A DNA stretch of 64,000 nt from Vibrio rumoiensis. Its GTDB lineage: Bacteria > Pseudomonadota > Gammaproteobacteria > Enterobacterales > Vibrionaceae. Below the pieces are notes generated by a model. That model saw nothing but the letters and a program-made list of their open reading frames with translations. It made no database searches and was not told where the DNA came from. Within the stretch, counting starts at the first letter, position 1. The number at the start of each line of letters is the position of its first letter. A program made the position numbers and the translations under genes. This document shows, one piece after another, positions 43,333-51,810 of this stretch. The stretch lies in assembly GCF_002218045.2 (NCBI RefSeq), contig NZ_AP018685.1, forward strand, positions 1 to 64,000, read 5' to 3'.

Positions 43333-44550
43333 ATGACAGCTAAAAAGAAACGCGGTTTACTCTCTTGGCTCGGTTTTGCTGAAGAAGAAGAGAATAAAGC
43401 CTCATCCGACCAAAATATTGAAGCCCAACAAGATGAAACTGTAGAGCAAGCGGATGAACAACCAGAAGTCGCAGAGCAAACCTCGACCAATGACGATATT
43501 GAGCTTAGCGAACAAGACGTTGAGCCGAGCGCTGAATTATTACAAGAAGCCGAGGTAGAACAAGAAGTATTACCTCAACAAGCGCAAGCATTAGAAGCCG
43601 ATCGTGTTCAAGAGCAAGTCAAGCCGACCGAAAGCTTCTTTGCACGTTTAAAGCGTAGCCTACAACGTACCAAACAAAATATTGGTGCGGGATTTTTTGG
43701 CCTATTTAAAGGTAAAAAAATCGATGATGAATTATTTGAAGAATTAGAAGAGCAGTTGTTGATTGCTGATGTTGGCATGAACACGACCACGAAAATTATT
43801 GATAGCTTGACCGAAAAGGCTTCACGCCAAGATCTTAAAGATGGCGAAGCTTTATATGGGTTATTAAAACAAGAAATGGCGGATATCTTAGCGGATGTTG
43901 AGCAACCGTTAGAAATTGATACCAGTAAAACGCCTTATGTCATTTTGATGGTTGGTGTGAATGGTGTCGGTAAAACCACTACCATCGGTAAATTAGCCAA
44001 ACAATTCCAATCGCAAGGTAAGTCGGTGATTCTCGCTGCCGGTGATACCTTCCGTGCTGCCGCGGTAGAGCAGTTGCAAGTGTGGGGACAGCGTAATGAT
44101 GTTCCGGTTATCGCCCAGCATACTGGGGCAGACAGTGCTTCGGTGATTTATGACGCGATTGAAGCGGCGCGTGCACGTGGCGTTGATGTGGTGATTGCCG
44201 ATACCGCTGGCCGTTTACAAAATAAGAGCAACCTAATGGAAGAGTTGCGTAAAATTGTGCGCGTGATGAAGAAAATTGATGATTCAGCACCGCATGAAAT
44301 TATGCTGACTTTAGATGCCGGTACGGGACAAAATGCGATTAGCCAAGCCAAATTGTTCAGCGATGTTGCTCCGGTGACCGGTATTAACTTAACTAAGTTA
44401 GATGGCACGGCCAAAGGTGGAGTGATTTTTGCGTTAGCCGATCAATTCCAAATTCCTATCCGTTACATTGGGGTAGGCGAAGGTATTGATGATTTACGTC
44501 CATTCCAAGCACAAGACTTTATTGAAGCGCTATTTAGCCGCGAAGAATAA
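43333..44550 (+). CDS. ftsY: FtsY, signal recognition particle receptor
   Basis: 405 residues from ATG 43333 (AGGA upstream); a TTG two codons earlier is open but poorer. An acidic Gln/Glu-rich A domain (about 15-95) precedes the NG domain. GTPase motifs are GVNGVGKTTTIGKLA, DTFRAAAVEQL, DTAGR and TKLDGTAKGG. It docks ribosome-SRP complexes at SecYEG/YidC. First gene of ftsY-ftsE-ftsX. Confidence 0.97.
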   Translation: MTAKKKRGLLSWLGFAEEEENKASSDQNIEAQQDETVEQADEQPEVAEQTSTNDDIELSEQDVEPSAELLQEAEVEQEVLPQQAQALEADRVQEQVKPTESFFARLKRSLQRTKQNIGAGFFGLFKGKKIDDELFEELEEQLLIADVGMNTTTKIIDSLTEKASRQDLKDGEALYGLLKQEMADILADVEQPLEIDTSKTPYVILMVGVNGVGKTTTIGKLAKQFQSQGKSVILAAGDTFRAAAVEQLQVWGQRNDVPVIAQHTGADSASVIYDAIEAARARGVDVVIADTAGRLQNKSNLMEELRKIVRVMKKIDDSAPHEIMLTLDAGTGQNAISQAKLFSDVAPVTGINLTKLDGTAKGGVIFALADQFQIPIRYIGVGEGIDDLRPFQAQDFIEALFSREE

Positions 44551-44590
44551 TTTTTATCCCATGTTGTGGGATGAGGTTTAAGGGAAAGAA

Positions 44591-45265
44591 ATGATTAAGT
44601 TTCAACAAGTCAGCAAGGTATACCGTGGTGGTCACCAAGCGCTGCAAAAAGTCGACTTTCATATACGTCGTGGCGAAATGGCCTTTCTTGGAGGGCATTC
44701 AGGTGCCGGTAAGAGTACTCTGTTGAAGTTGATTTGTGCGATTGAGCGCCCTAGTGATGGTAAAATTCACTTTAATGATCACGATATTAGCCGGATTGCG
44801 AGTAAAGATATTCCATTTTTACGCCGCAATATTGGCATCATTTTCCAAGATCATAAGCTACTGATGGATCGCACCGTTTTTGATAACGTTGCCTTACCTA
44901 TGCGTATTGAAGGCGCATCAGAAAATGAAATCAAACGTCGCGTTTCAGCGGCATTAGATAAGATTGGTATGTTGGATAAGGCACCTTGTTTGCCACGTCA
45001 ACTTTCTGGTGGTGAGCAACAACGCGTTGGTATTGCGCGTGCGGTGGTGAATCGCCCTCGTTTATTGTTAGCCGATGAGCCGACAGGCAACCTCGATCAT
45101 GAGTTATCTCATCAAGTATTAAATTTACTTGAAGAGTTTAATCGCGCGGGGGTGTCGATCATTCTTGCTACCCACGATTTAGAGTTGGTGAATAGTCGCC
45201 CTCAATATCGTCGTTTCGAATTAAACCAAGGTTTTTTAAGTGAGGTAGAGCGTTATGGCCAATAA
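44591..45265 (+). CDS. ftsE: FtsE, ATPase of the division ABC complex
   Basis: 224 residues. Walker A GGHSGAGKSTLL (about 34-45), signature LSGGEQQR, Walker B LLLADEPTGNLD. With FtsX it signals to the EnvC-amidase system for septal wall splitting. Starts 40 bases after ftsY and overlaps ftsX by 11 bases. Confidence 0.97.
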   Translation: MIKFQQVSKVYRGGHQALQKVDFHIRRGEMAFLGGHSGAGKSTLLKLICAIERPSDGKIHFNDHDISRIASKDIPFLRRNIGIIFQDHKLLMDRTVFDNVALPMRIEGASENEIKRRVSAALDKIGMLDKAPCLPRQLSGGEQQRVGIARAVVNRPRLLLADEPTGNLDHELSHQVLNLLEEFNRAGVSIILATHDLELVNSRPQYRRFELNQGFLSEVERYGQ

Positions 45266-46232
45266 GAAAGTGAAAGCGGCCAAACCGTCTAAAGAAAACC
45301 GTTCTTCTCGTCCAAAGTCTGAAGGTTTTATTCGCACTCATATTAAACAAGCTAAGTTGTCATTACATGCTTTGTTGTCTCGTCCATTAGGCACTATTTT
45401 AACGCTTGCAGTGGTTTCAATGTCTTTAACATTACCTGCGACTTTTTATACTGCAGGTAAGAATATCGCCACTGTGGCGGAAGATATGAATAGTGCTTCA
45501 CAAGTGAGTGTCTACCTGAAAGAAGGCACGCCAGAAGCCCGTTTAATGGTATTGAAAGATCAGGTTGAGAGCTGGCCAGAAGTCGAATCAGTACAATATA
45601 TTTCGTCACAAAAAGGCTTAGAAGATCTCAGTCAGTTTGCTGGTTTGGAAAAAGCGATGTCACTGCTTAGTGATACGGCTCTGCCGCCAGTGCTTGTCGT
45701 GATGCCTAATGCGGAACATCAACAAACGGGCTACGTCAAAATGCTGGCGAAAAAGCTGCAAGCCGAAAGTGATGTGACAGACGTTCGTCTTGATGAAGAT
45801 TGGTTTGCTCGTCTCGATGCGATCAAACACTTGGCATATATTGTGTCGTGTTCGTTTGCTTTGTTGATGTTGGTATCGGTCTTCTTGATCGTCGGTAATA
45901 CGTTGCGATTCAACATTCTGGCTCATAAAGAAGAAATCCAAGTGATGAAGCTGATTGGTGCGACGGATCGTTTTATCTTACGACCTTATTTATACACTGG
46001 TTTGTGGTTAGGTTTTATTGGTGCTTTAATTGCTTGGTTCCTCACCCTCATTATCACGCTGCTGGTGAGTGGGGCGGTAGATAATTTGGCGAACCTTTAT
46101 GACAGCCACTTTAGCTTGCTAGGTTTAGGCTGGGATGAAAGCGTGTTGTTATTAATGCTCGGCTCAAGTTTAGGCTGGATAGCCGCGAATTTATCGGCAC
46201 GAAAACATTTAAAAGAAATTGAACCAGTTTAA
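45255..46232 (+). CDS. ftsX: FtsX, membrane subunit of the division complex
   Basis: 325 residues. A basic cytoplasmic N-terminus (about 1-40) leads to the first membrane helix (about 50-70), a periplasmic domain (about 75-195, VSVYLKEGTPEARL at its start), and three further helices ending near 315. KEEIQVMKLIGATDRFI is the FtsX/MacB-type cytoplasmic loop. The overlap with ftsE shows translational coupling. An intrinsic terminator follows immediately. Confidence 0.96.
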   Translation: MANKKVKAAKPSKENRSSRPKSEGFIRTHIKQAKLSLHALLSRPLGTILTLAVVSMSLTLPATFYTAGKNIATVAEDMNSASQVSVYLKEGTPEARLMVLKDQVESWPEVESVQYISSQKGLEDLSQFAGLEKAMSLLSDTALPPVLVVMPNAEHQQTGYVKMLAKKLQAESDVTDVRLDEDWFARLDAIKHLAYIVSCSFALLMLVSVFLIVGNTLRFNILAHKEEIQVMKLIGATDRFILRPYLYTGLWLGFIGALIAWFLTLIITLLVSGAVDNLANLYDSHFSLLGLGWDESVLLLMLGSSLGWIAANLSARKHLKEIEPV

Positions 46233-46238
46233 AAAAAT

Positions 46239-46263
46239 GGCCTCTAAGTAAGAGGCCTTTTTT
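46239..46263 (+). terminator. Terminator of ftsX
   Basis: GGCCTCT and AGAGGCC form a 7-bp GC-rich stem with a five-base loop, preceded by seven A and followed by six T residues. Confidence 0.88.
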
Positions 46264-46358
46264 CACGGCGTACCTTTCTAAAAAGCGTCTGAAAAGGTCG
46301 TGTTAAAGCAATGAATGTGAGTTTGGTAGATTTTCTTTAATAGAATAAAAATTCACTC

Positions 46359-46387
46359 TTGCATTCACCTGATTTGCTATGAATAAT
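46359..46387 (+). promoter_or_regulatory. Candidate rpoH promoter
   Basis: TTGCAT (46359-46364), a 17-base spacer and AATAAT (46382-46387) fit a sigma70 promoter about 110 bases before the rpoH ATG. The rpoH leader is 235 bases from the ftsX terminator; in E. coli this region folds over the start and acts as a heat sensor, which is likely but not proven here. Confidence 0.5.
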
Positions 46388-46499
46388 AGTTACCCCCTTG
46401 AAGATCTCTACCATAAGGTCCAAAATAGGTGGGTTGAAATTAAGCAAACTGTCTTTTTTAAAAGTGTTTAACCGATTTTAAAGACAAAAGAGGAATTGA

Positions 46500-47354
46500 A
46501 TGTCAAACGCATATCCAATGGCTTTAGTCACTTCAGATAGTTTAGATAGCTATATTCGTACCGCCAACAATTATCCAATGCTGACGGTTGAAGAAGAACG
46601 TGATTTAGCAGAGCGATTACATTACCACGGTGAGATTGAGGCCGCGAAAGGCCTGATTTTGTCACACCTGCGCTTTGTTGTGCACGTTGCACGTGGCTAC
46701 TCTGGTTATGGTTTACCTTTAGCGGATTTGATCCAAGAAGGTAATATTGGCTTAATGAAAGCGGTGAAACGCTTCAATCCAGAAGTGGGTGTTCGTCTTG
46801 TATCATTTGCTGTGCATTGGATTAAAGCGGAAATCCATGAATACGTATTGCGTAACTGGCGTATTGTTAAAATCGCAACCACCAAAGCACAACGTAAATT
46901 ATTCTTTAACTTACGTAAGTCTAAAAAACGTTTAGGCTGGTTTAATAACGGTGAAGTTGAAACGGTAGCAAAAGAACTAGGAGTTTCGACAACAGAAGTT
47001 CGTGAAATGGAATCTCGTTTAGCGGCGCAAGATGCAACATTTGAGATGCCATCAGAAGATGATGATTCAGTCTCTTCTTACACGGCTCCAGTGTTGTACT
47101 TGGAAGATAAGCAATCTGATATTGCCGATAACATTGAAGCGGATAACTGGGAAACTCATACCAATAATCGCTTAGGTCATGCGTTAGCGACACTAGATGA
47201 GCGTAGCCAGCATATTGTTCGTTCTCGTTGGTTGGATGACCAAAAAGCAACGTTGCAAGAATTGGCAGATACGTACAATGTTTCGGCTGAACGTATTCGT
47301 CAGTTAGAAAAAAATGCGATGAAAAAATTAAAATTAGCGGTCGGTGAATTCTAA
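46500..47354 (+). CDS. rpoH: RpoH, heat-shock sigma factor sigma32
   Basis: 284 residues. Region 2 shows LIQEGNIGLMKAVKRFNP and the -10-reading VSFAVHWIKAEIHEYVLRNW (here with SFAVHWIKAEIHEY). The RpoH box QRKLFFNLRKSKKRL (about 122-136) is diagnostic of sigma32 and bears on FtsH/DnaK control. Region 4 ends SAERIRQLEKNAMKKLK. It would direct the CTTGAAA-type promoter of ibpA at 16694. AAAGAGGAA precedes the ATG. Confidence 0.97.
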   Translation: MSNAYPMALVTSDSLDSYIRTANNYPMLTVEEERDLAERLHYHGEIEAAKGLILSHLRFVVHVARGYSGYGLPLADLIQEGNIGLMKAVKRFNPEVGVRLVSFAVHWIKAEIHEYVLRNWRIVKIATTKAQRKLFFNLRKSKKRLGWFNNGEVETVAKELGVSTTEVREMESRLAAQDATFEMPSEDDDSVSSYTAPVLYLEDKQSDIADNIEADNWETHTNNRLGHALATLDERSQHIVRSRWLDDQKATLQELADTYNVSAERIRQLEKNAMKKLKLAVGEF

Positions 47355-47385
47355 TTAAACTTCATTAACGGTTAAGTGAACATCA

Positions 47386-47417
47386 AAAGCCAAGATCATC
47401 TGATCTTGGCTTTTTTT
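47386..47417 (+). terminator. Terminator of rpoH
   Basis: AAAGCCAAGATCA and TGATCTTGGC pair tightly with a two-base turn, followed by seven T residues. Two GATC sites fall inside the stem. Confidence 0.88.
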
Positions 47418-47700
47418 ATGCGATCTCCTTTCTTTCGTTGCGATCAAATACCAAGATCTCAATGTTACTCACAATGGATCGATTTCTGTGGGTAAATGTG
47501 TGGAGAAGCTAGGGGCGAGCATCAGGATCGATACACTATATATAGTGTTACAAGCTTTTTTTTAATGTTGATAAAATCCAGCTTACCCACACTTAGATCA
47601 GGATCATCACTACATATTGTGGATCCAAAAATAGAAAACCACTTTATCACCGTAATTCACAGCTTTATCCACAAACGAACAAATTATGTACACAATCATG
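47394..47700. promoter_or_regulatory. DnaA-box and GATC cluster, possible DnaA titration or regulatory site
   Basis: Between rpoH and glpE there are ten GATC sites in 232 bases (47394, 47402, 47422, 47442, 47455, 47477, 47526, 47596, 47602, 47622), a density like oriC. A perfect DnaA box TTATCCACA is at 47665-47673. Boxes with one mismatch are TTACTCACA (47465), TGTGGGTAA (47487), TGTGGAGAA (47499), TTACCCACA (47583) and TAATTCACA (47653). A 16-bp palindrome ACACTATATATAGTGT is at 47533-47548, followed by T8. The features are seen; a role such as a datA- or DARS-like site is inference. Confidence 0.6.
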
Positions 47701-47778
47701 TGTCCTTACTTTATGTCGGTCTTTGTTTGCTGTGGGATACGTTATACTAGCCAACCTAAATTATCGTAAAAGGAACCT

Positions 47779-48105
47779 ATGATGGACCAGTTTCAACATA
47801 TCGATGTAGAACAAGCGCAACAAATGATAATCAACCAATCGGCGGTGTTATTGGATATCAGAGATCCACAATCTTTTGCGGTGGCTCATGCTGAGCATGC
47901 GAAACACCTTACTAATGATACGATCGTCGCCTTGATGGAAGAATTGGAATTTGATCAACCTTTACTTGTGATGTGCTATCACGGGATCAGTAGCCAAGGC
48001 GCGGCACAATATTTGGTAAACCAAGGCTTCGAAGAAGTGTATAGTGTGGATGGTGGCTTTGAAGCTTGGCAACGCAGTGGTTTGCCGATGGTAAAAATGG
48101 CTTAA
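47779..48105 (+). CDS. glpE: GlpE, thiosulfate sulfurtransferase
   Basis: 108 residues, a single rhodanese domain. The active Cys loop is MCYHGISSQGAAQYL (about residues 66-80) and the substrate region is LLDIRDPQSFAVAHA. It transfers sulfane sulfur from thiosulfate to cyanide or thiols. AAAAGGAAC precedes the ATG. It is followed by glpG, as in the E. coli glpEG pair. Confidence 0.93.
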   Translation: MMDQFQHIDVEQAQQMIINQSAVLLDIRDPQSFAVAHAEHAKHLTNDTIVALMEELEFDQPLLVMCYHGISSQGAAQYLVNQGFEEVYSVDGGFEAWQRSGLPMVKMA

Positions 48106-48208
48106 GTGCCTGCTTGATTGTTAAGTTAAGCCTACTCTTTTTGGGGTTAGCATTTCTTTTCGTTAGTATTGAAGCTAATCATTGCCGAAAAAATTAATAG
48201 GTAGTCGT

Positions 48209-49039
48209 ATGATTCGTTTGATCGCTTTAAATAATCCCCGTGTCGCTCAATCATTTATTGATTATATGGCATCTCGTGATATTGAAATTTTGATGACGCC
48301 TGAAGGTGAAGGGCAGTTTGCGCTGTGGTTAAAACAAGTGGAACATCAAATTGAAGCCGAAGCGGAATTAAAGTTATTTATTGAGAATCCTCGGGCTCAA
48401 AAGTATCAAGCGGCTTCCTGGCAAGTAGCGGATTCTCGTACTCAGCAATTTCATTACCATTCACCGAGTTTTATTTCTCAAATCAAAGCGAAAGCGGGCC
48501 CATTAACGCTGGCTATTATGGTGATCTGTATTGCCGTGTACGCTTTGCTGTTTTTCGGTTTTGGCCAGCCATTATTTCAATCACTCCATTTTCCAGCCAC
48601 GCCTGACCAGAAATGGCAATTGTGGCGTTGGGTGAGCCATGCCTTTTTGCATTTTTCGGTTGCTCATATTGCTTTTAACTTATTGTGGTGGTGGCAGTTC
48701 GGTGGTGATATTGAGAAAAAACTAGGATCGGGGAAGTTATTACAGATTTTTCTCCTTTCAGCTGCCTTGTCAGGTGCCGCGCAATATTGGGTTGAAGGCG
48801 CAAACTTTGGCGGCCTATCGGGTGTGGTTTATGCCTTGATGGGCTACTTATGGATTATCGGTTGGCGTCGACCTGACAAAGGTTTATCCGTTCCACGTCC
48901 ATTGGTGATCTTTATGTTAGCTTGGCTGGTATTGGGGTTTGTTCAGCCATTTATGGCGATTGCCAACAGTGCCCATTTAGCCGGATTGCTTGCAGGTTGT
49001 GGTTTAGCCTCCTTAGAAGGACAGTCAAAAGCGGTATAA
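48209..49039 (+). CDS. glpG: GlpG, rhomboid intramembrane protease
   Basis: 276 residues from ATG 48209 (MIRLIALNNPRVAQSF), matching the E. coli start; a TTG nine codons earlier is open. A cytoplasmic domain (about 1-85) precedes six membrane helices. The catalytic Ser lies in GGLSGVVYALMGY and the His in NSAHLAGLLAG; HAFLHFSVAHIAFNLLWWW carries the conserved His/Asn of helix 2. It cleaves transmembrane substrates within the inner membrane. Confidence 0.94.
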   Translation: MIRLIALNNPRVAQSFIDYMASRDIEILMTPEGEGQFALWLKQVEHQIEAEAELKLFIENPRAQKYQAASWQVADSRTQQFHYHSPSFISQIKAKAGPLTLAIMVICIAVYALLFFGFGQPLFQSLHFPATPDQKWQLWRWVSHAFLHFSVAHIAFNLLWWWQFGGDIEKKLGSGKLLQIFLLSAALSGAAQYWVEGANFGGLSGVVYALMGYLWIIGWRRPDKGLSVPRPLVIFMLAWLVLGFVQPFMAIANSAHLAGLLAGCGLASLEGQSKAV

Positions 49040-49141
49040 GTTTTTGTGCTTTAGGTTTACCTTTCTATCGCGCTGGATATTCGATAAGCCATTCTATTGT
49101 TACAATGGCGCTTGGCTGTAATTTTCTGCGACGATTTACAC

Positions 49142-49693
49142 ATGATTGAGCAAATGTATTCTTCATATTTTAATTATTTTACGCACCTAGATTGGCAAAC
49201 TGTGTCGTCGTTTGATTTTGGTGAGAATTTTGATTCTGAGTGGCTGCAAGAACAAGGCTCGCTTTCTCAACGCTTTTCTCTGCAATGTCAGCACCTTTCT
49301 GCACAGGTGGTTCGTAATCAAATTTTGCCTATTAGCCAATTAACTCATTTTCAACGAGATATGTTGCTAACAGCAGAGTCTGATGATCAAGATTATTTGT
49401 TAAGAGAAGTGATTCTCTCTGCTGATGATGAACCTTGGTTGCTGGGTAGCACTCTAATCCCTCGTTCATCGTTAACCGATGAGCAATTTGATTTATCTAA
49501 ACAAGGTGAAAAGCCTTTAGGACTCACTGTGTTTCAAGCACAGCAAGTGGCTCGTGATCAATTACATTTAGGAACGGTATCATCGCCACTCGGTGAATTA
49601 GCAGCACGAAGTTCACGTTTATGGATGAATCAAAAACCGATGTTGGTTGCTGAATTATTTCTGCCGCCATCGCCTATTTATCGCAAGGAATGA
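49142..49693 (+). CDS. ubiC: UbiC, chorismate-pyruvate lyase
   Basis: 183 residues from ATG 49142. It forms 4-hydroxybenzoate from chorismate, the first step of ubiquinone synthesis. Family features include REVILSADDEPWLLGSTLIP, RSSLTD and the C-terminal LVAELFLPPSPIY. The N-terminus is slightly longer than in E. coli; an ATG at 49154 is an alternative. It overlaps ubiA by four bases (ATGA). Confidence 0.9.
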   Translation: MIEQMYSSYFNYFTHLDWQTVSSFDFGENFDSEWLQEQGSLSQRFSLQCQHLSAQVVRNQILPISQLTHFQRDMLLTAESDDQDYLLREVILSADDEPWLLGSTLIPRSSLTDEQFDLSKQGEKPLGLTVFQAQQVARDQLHLGTVSSPLGELAARSSRLWMNQKPMLVAELFLPPSPIYRKE

Positions 49694-50553
49694 ATGATAT
49701 GACTATGGCAAAAGCTGCGGCTTATTGGCAGCTTACCCGTATGAACCGCCCGATTGGTTCACTGCTTCTATTGTGGCCGACTTTATGGGCATTGTTGTTA
49801 GCCGCTGATGGATTACCGGGCTGGAATGTGACCATCGTTTTTGTGTTGGGGGTATTTACTATGCGCTCAGCAGGCTGTGTGATTAATGACTTCGCCGATC
49901 GTAAAGTGGATGGTCACGTTAAACGCACCAAAAATCGTCCTTTACCCTCTGGGTTGGTGTCGAGCAAAGAAGCGTTAGTGCTATTTTTTGTCTTAGTGGT
50001 GGTGTCATTTTTGTTGGTGTTGAGCATGAATACACTGACAGTTGAATTGTCTCTGGTCGGCGTGGTGTTAGCTTTTATTTATCCCTTCATGAAACGTTTT
50101 ACCCATGTGCCGCAACTGTTTTTAGGGTTAGCGTTTAGTTGGGCTATTCCAATGGCATGGGCCGCAGAATCGGGTACTCTTCCAGCAGAAGTATGGCTTG
50201 TCTTTGTGATTAATGTGTTGTGGACGATTGCGTATGACACTCAATATGCGATGGTCGATCGAGACGATGATTTGAAAATCGGCATTAAATCGACGGCAAT
50301 TTTATTTGGCCGTTTCGATAAGCTCATCATTGGTTTATTACAATTAGCCAGCTTATTACTGCTAATGGTGCTGGGAGATTGGATGGGATTATCACATGCC
50401 TATTATTGGAGCTTGCTTGCTGCAGCGGCTTTGTTTGTGTACCAACAACGTTTAATTAAAGATCGCGATAGAGAGCTTTGTTTTACGGCGTTTTTAAATA
50501 ATAACTACGTCGGAATGATTATTGCGGTAGGTATGCTCATTAGCGTGATTTAA
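49690..50553 (+). CDS. ubiA: UbiA, 4-hydroxybenzoate octaprenyltransferase
   Basis: 287 residues with about eight or nine membrane helices. The aspartate-rich motifs that bind the prenyl diphosphate are NDFADRKVDGHVKRTKNRP and DTQYAMVDRDDD. The start YWQLTRMNRPIGSLLLLWPT is typical. It prenylates the product of UbiC, encoded directly upstream with a four-base overlap. Confidence 0.96.
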   Translation: MNDMTMAKAAAYWQLTRMNRPIGSLLLLWPTLWALLLAADGLPGWNVTIVFVLGVFTMRSAGCVINDFADRKVDGHVKRTKNRPLPSGLVSSKEALVLFFVLVVVSFLLVLSMNTLTVELSLVGVVLAFIYPFMKRFTHVPQLFLGLAFSWAIPMAWAAESGTLPAEVWLVFVINVLWTIAYDTQYAMVDRDDDLKIGIKSTAILFGRFDKLIIGLLQLASLLLLMVLGDWMGLSHAYYWSLLAAAALFVYQQRLIKDRDRELCFTAFLNNNYVGMIIAVGMLISVI

Positions 50554-50566
50554 TTTCGAAGGTAAT

Positions 50567-50601
50567 AAAAATCCCCAATGTTAGTTGCCTAATCATTGGG
50601 G
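50567..50601 (-). terminator. Terminator of hemY
   Basis: CCCCAATG and CATTGGGG form an 8-bp stem; on the minus strand it is followed by ATTTTTATT. It ends the hemCDXY transcript. Confidence 0.8.
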
Positions 50602-50628
50602 AAAATGTGCTTTATTGAATAAGGCTCT

Positions 50629-51810
50629 CTACTTTTTGTCTATTAGTGACAGCGCTTTACGAGACACTTCTCCCGCGGCTTGCTTCATATTTTGATGTTC
50701 AAGCGCATCTGCTAAATAAGAATAGTCGGCAATACTGGCTCGCTGGTGAAGTGCATTTTCAAAGGCTTTTTGCGCTTCAGGCCACTTTTGCTCTCGTAAA
50801 TATAGCTGGCCTAATGTGCTGCTAATCTCTGGATTATTCGGTTGTTTTTTGGCTAATCCTTCCAGCATCAATACTGCAGGGTGGACATCGGGTAAGTCAA
50901 TTTGCGTGATGAGTGGTAATAGCTTATTCGATGCTGTTTGTTTGAGCGCATCGCGTAAAATGATATAAGCCTCAGAATCACCATTGTGTAGGATCAGTTG
51001 TTCAATCATCAACTGAACCACATTGTCATCCTGTTTCAGCTTTTTCGGTAGGTGGCTCCAATATGACAGTAAACCTTCTACACCTTGTTGTGCACCGACT
51101 TCTTTCATTTTACCTAGTTGAGCTTGATAAAAAAGGTGGTGATATTCTTCATCTGAAATGAGCTTAGCCTTCTTTAAGCGCGGTAATAATTCATCTAACG
51201 CACTCCATAACTCCAGTCCCAGGTAAGTTTTTTTCAATAGATTAAGAATGATGGTGTTATTCGGATAACGACCTTTTAGATGCTCAAGTTGGCTATGTGC
51301 ATCTGCATATTGTTGGTTGCGCACCATTTGGCGTATTTTCGTCATTTCAACCGCAAGAGAAAACCCATCTTGTTGTTCTGCTAAAGCGAGGTATTTTTCT
51401 CTTTTGGCATTATCACCCATACCTTGCGCCGCTTCTGATGCGATCAAATAGCACAACAATGGCATATCATGATGATTCGCCCAGCGGGTGACTTTTTTTT
51501 CAGCGCCTTTCCAATCACCTTCTAATAATTTGATGATACCTTCGTTGGCGTAGCGGCGTGCTCGTTTTAGTTTGCGTACGCTAAACCAATTCCAGGTCGC
51601 ATTGGTGGCACGTAAGCCTCGTTTGATGATAAATTCCAGTAAAAATAGCGCGGCTAACGTTGCCACGACAAAGATCACTAGAGTAGTGACACTCATTTCG
51701 GTAGTCGTATTAGCAAACGAAATCAGCACGTATCCTTGCTGGTCTGAAAATAGGGTGCCTGCAAATAAGCCTAAGCCTAATACGATGAAGATAAAAACGA
51801 TACGAAACAT
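50629..51810 (-). CDS. hemY: HemY-like TPR membrane protein of the heme cluster
   Basis: 393 residues. Two membrane segments (about 2-22 and 42-62) precede a soluble domain of tetratricopeptide-like repeats (TLGQLYLREQKWPEAQKAFE is one). The family is the gammaproteobacterial HemY, which accompanies hemCD; its exact role is unclear and it is not the protoporphyrinogen oxidase of the same name. It overlaps hemX by one base (TAATG). Confidence 0.93.
   Translation of the reverse strand: MFRIVFIFIVLGLGLFAGTLFSDQQGYVLISFANTTTEMSVTTLVIFVVATLAALFLLEFIIKRGLRATNATWNWFSVRKLKRARRYANEGIIKLLEGDWKGAEKKVTRWANHHDMPLLCYLIASEAAQGMGDNAKREKYLALAEQQDGFSLAVEMTKIRQMVRNQQYADAHSQLEHLKGRYPNNTIILNLLKKTYLGLELWSALDELLPRLKKAKLISDEEYHHLFYQAQLGKMKEVGAQQGVEGLLSYWSHLPKKLKQDDNVVQLMIEQLILHNGDSEAYIILRDALKQTASNKLLPLITQIDLPDVHPAVLMLEGLAKKQPNNPEISSTLGQLYLREQKWPEAQKAFENALHQRASIADYSYLADALEHQNMKQAAGEVSRKALSLIDKK

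Noticed and set aside
47496..47750. 84-codon plus-strand frame in the rpoH-glpE gap
   Set aside because: It has no good ribosome site, has unusual composition and lies across DnaA boxes and a palindrome; noncoding control DNA explains it better.
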